A stretch of 6,167 bases of DNA from an uncultured Candidatus Saccharibacteria bacterium (GTDB lineage: Bacteria; Patescibacteriota; Saccharimonadia; Saccharimonadales; Saccharimonadaceae). Under the pieces are notes generated by a model. That model was given only the letters and a program-made list of their open reading frames with translations, did no database searches and was not told the DNA's origin. The position numbers were made by a program, and so were the translations under genes. Position 1 is the first letter of the stretch. Each line of letters opens with the position of its first letter. The stretch is from contig CAPKVJ010000024.1 of NCBI GenBank assembly GCA_948648655.1, positions 1-6,167 of the forward strand, given 5' to 3'. This document shows positions 5,867-6,167 of the stretch, piece by piece.

Positions 5867-5916
5867 TTATAAACTAATAAAACAGCCAGAATGAAGGCTG
5901 TTTTATTAGTTTATAA
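5867..5916. terminator. Bidirectional intrinsic terminator, perfect 21-bp stem
   Basis: Arms 5867-5887 and 5896-5916 are perfect inverted repeats around an 8-base loop (AGAATGAA). The loop-proximal part is GC-rich (ACAGCC / GGCTGT) and is flanked by AAAA and TTTT runs, so each strand reads as GC stem followed by a U-run. It lies between the ends of pilB (+) and the surface-protein gene (-) and can stop both transcripts. The AT-rich outer stem makes it longer than needed for termination. Confidence 0.88.
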
Positions 5917-5929
5917 ATCTTCCGCTGGG

Positions 5930-6167
5930 CTATCCTGCCACACACCGGAGGGAGAAGCCGAACCAACGACTGTTGTAGCGGTTCGACGGATTGACGCCAC
6001 TACCCGAGAAGTACAAGCTGTAAGCGTTGTCAGTGCTTGAGTAGGACGCTGAGGACCAATAGTAACCGTCCTGTCCGGAGATCCTCAACTTGCTATTGCT
6101 GATAACTACGCTCCCGCTGCGCACAAAGTAAAGAGGGGCTTCGGCGATGTTGTAGTTCACACCACCT
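5930..6167 (-). CDS. C-terminal part of a FISUMP/C-type-lectin-like surface protein (5' end outside window)
   Basis: Only the last 78 residues are present, and the reading frame is open to the window edge. A GTG at 6160 is in frame but is preceded by glycine codons in the same frame and has no clear ribosome binding site, so it is read here as an internal valine. The hallmarks are GYYWSSASYSS followed by AYSLYF, then a glycine/asparagine-rich turn region, and the ending GFSLRCVAG. This matches my knowledge of the Fibrobacter succinogenes major (FISUMP) and related DUF1566 folds, which end in a YWSS...A..L.F...R..GFS-RCV pattern and occur in exported surface proteins. The single Cys near the end usually pairs with one further upstream. 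Hand-counted GC over 5941-6167 is about 54%, clearly above the AT-richer DUF2130 region. The stop is TAG, with the shared terminator 13 bases downstream. Domain identity is likely; binding target is unknown. Confidence 0.72.
   Translation of the reverse strand, partial: GGVNYNIAEAPLYFVRSGSVVISNSKLRISGQDGYYWSSASYSSTDNAYSLYFSGSGVNPSNRYNSRWFGFSLRCVAG

Noticed and set aside
5930..6160. A complete 76-residue gene starting at GTG 6160.
   Set aside because: The frame stays open to the window edge, the upstream codons are glycines, and the fold needs a longer N-terminal part. It is a truncated longer gene.

Overview
The window looks like a chromosomal piece of a candidate-phyla-radiation bacterium (Patescibacteria), most likely of Saccharibacteria type. 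This is inference. It rests on a divergent type IV pilus ATPase, a membrane-anchored Clp-like ATPase encoded next to a small membrane protein with a D-FSI-LLVRNLFAPFRQ core, a FISUMP-like (Fibrobacter succinogenes major domain) surface-protein end, and strong extended -10 promoters placed so close to start codons that two transcripts are predicted to be leaderless. TGA is not needed as a sense codon in any gene here, so the standard bacterial code fits.

Layout, left to right. (1) Positions 1-77 hold a complete tRNA-Arg(UCG) on the + strand with CCA encoded. (2) A two-gene operon on the - strand runs from about 2879 down to 114: a 125-residue membrane protein, then a 795-residue membrane-anchored double-AAA+ protein of the Clp/Hsp100 class, whose ATG directly abuts the stop of the first gene. 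The operon converges on the tRNA, and a GC-capped stem-loop (96-141) spans the Clp stop codon. (3) At 2886-2903 lies a nearly palindromic pair of back-to-back extended -10 elements. One fires left into the membrane operon and one fires right into a DUF2130 gene (2927-4171), which encodes a coiled coil followed by a PD-(D/E)XK-like domain. (4) A third extended -10 element sits 7 bases before the ATG of a PilB/GspE-type ATPase (4204-5808). (5) The 121-base gap 5809-5929 holds two inverted repeats, the second a perfect 21-bp bidirectional terminator. (6) The window ends inside a - strand gene whose C-terminal 78 residues form the end of a FISUMP/C-type-lectin-like domain.

The most unusual content is the Clp-like protein. 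Its first ATPase domain has lost the Walker A lysine, the Walker B glutamate and the arginine finger. Both central-pore aromatic loops are gone. There is no ClpP-docking tripeptide and no ClpB-type middle domain. The second ATPase domain is intact. It therefore looks like a membrane-tethered remodelling motor that does not thread substrates in the usual way, working with the small membrane protein translated just before it. The PilB protein is also unusual: it contains no cysteine at all, so the four-cysteine zinc site of the family is missing.
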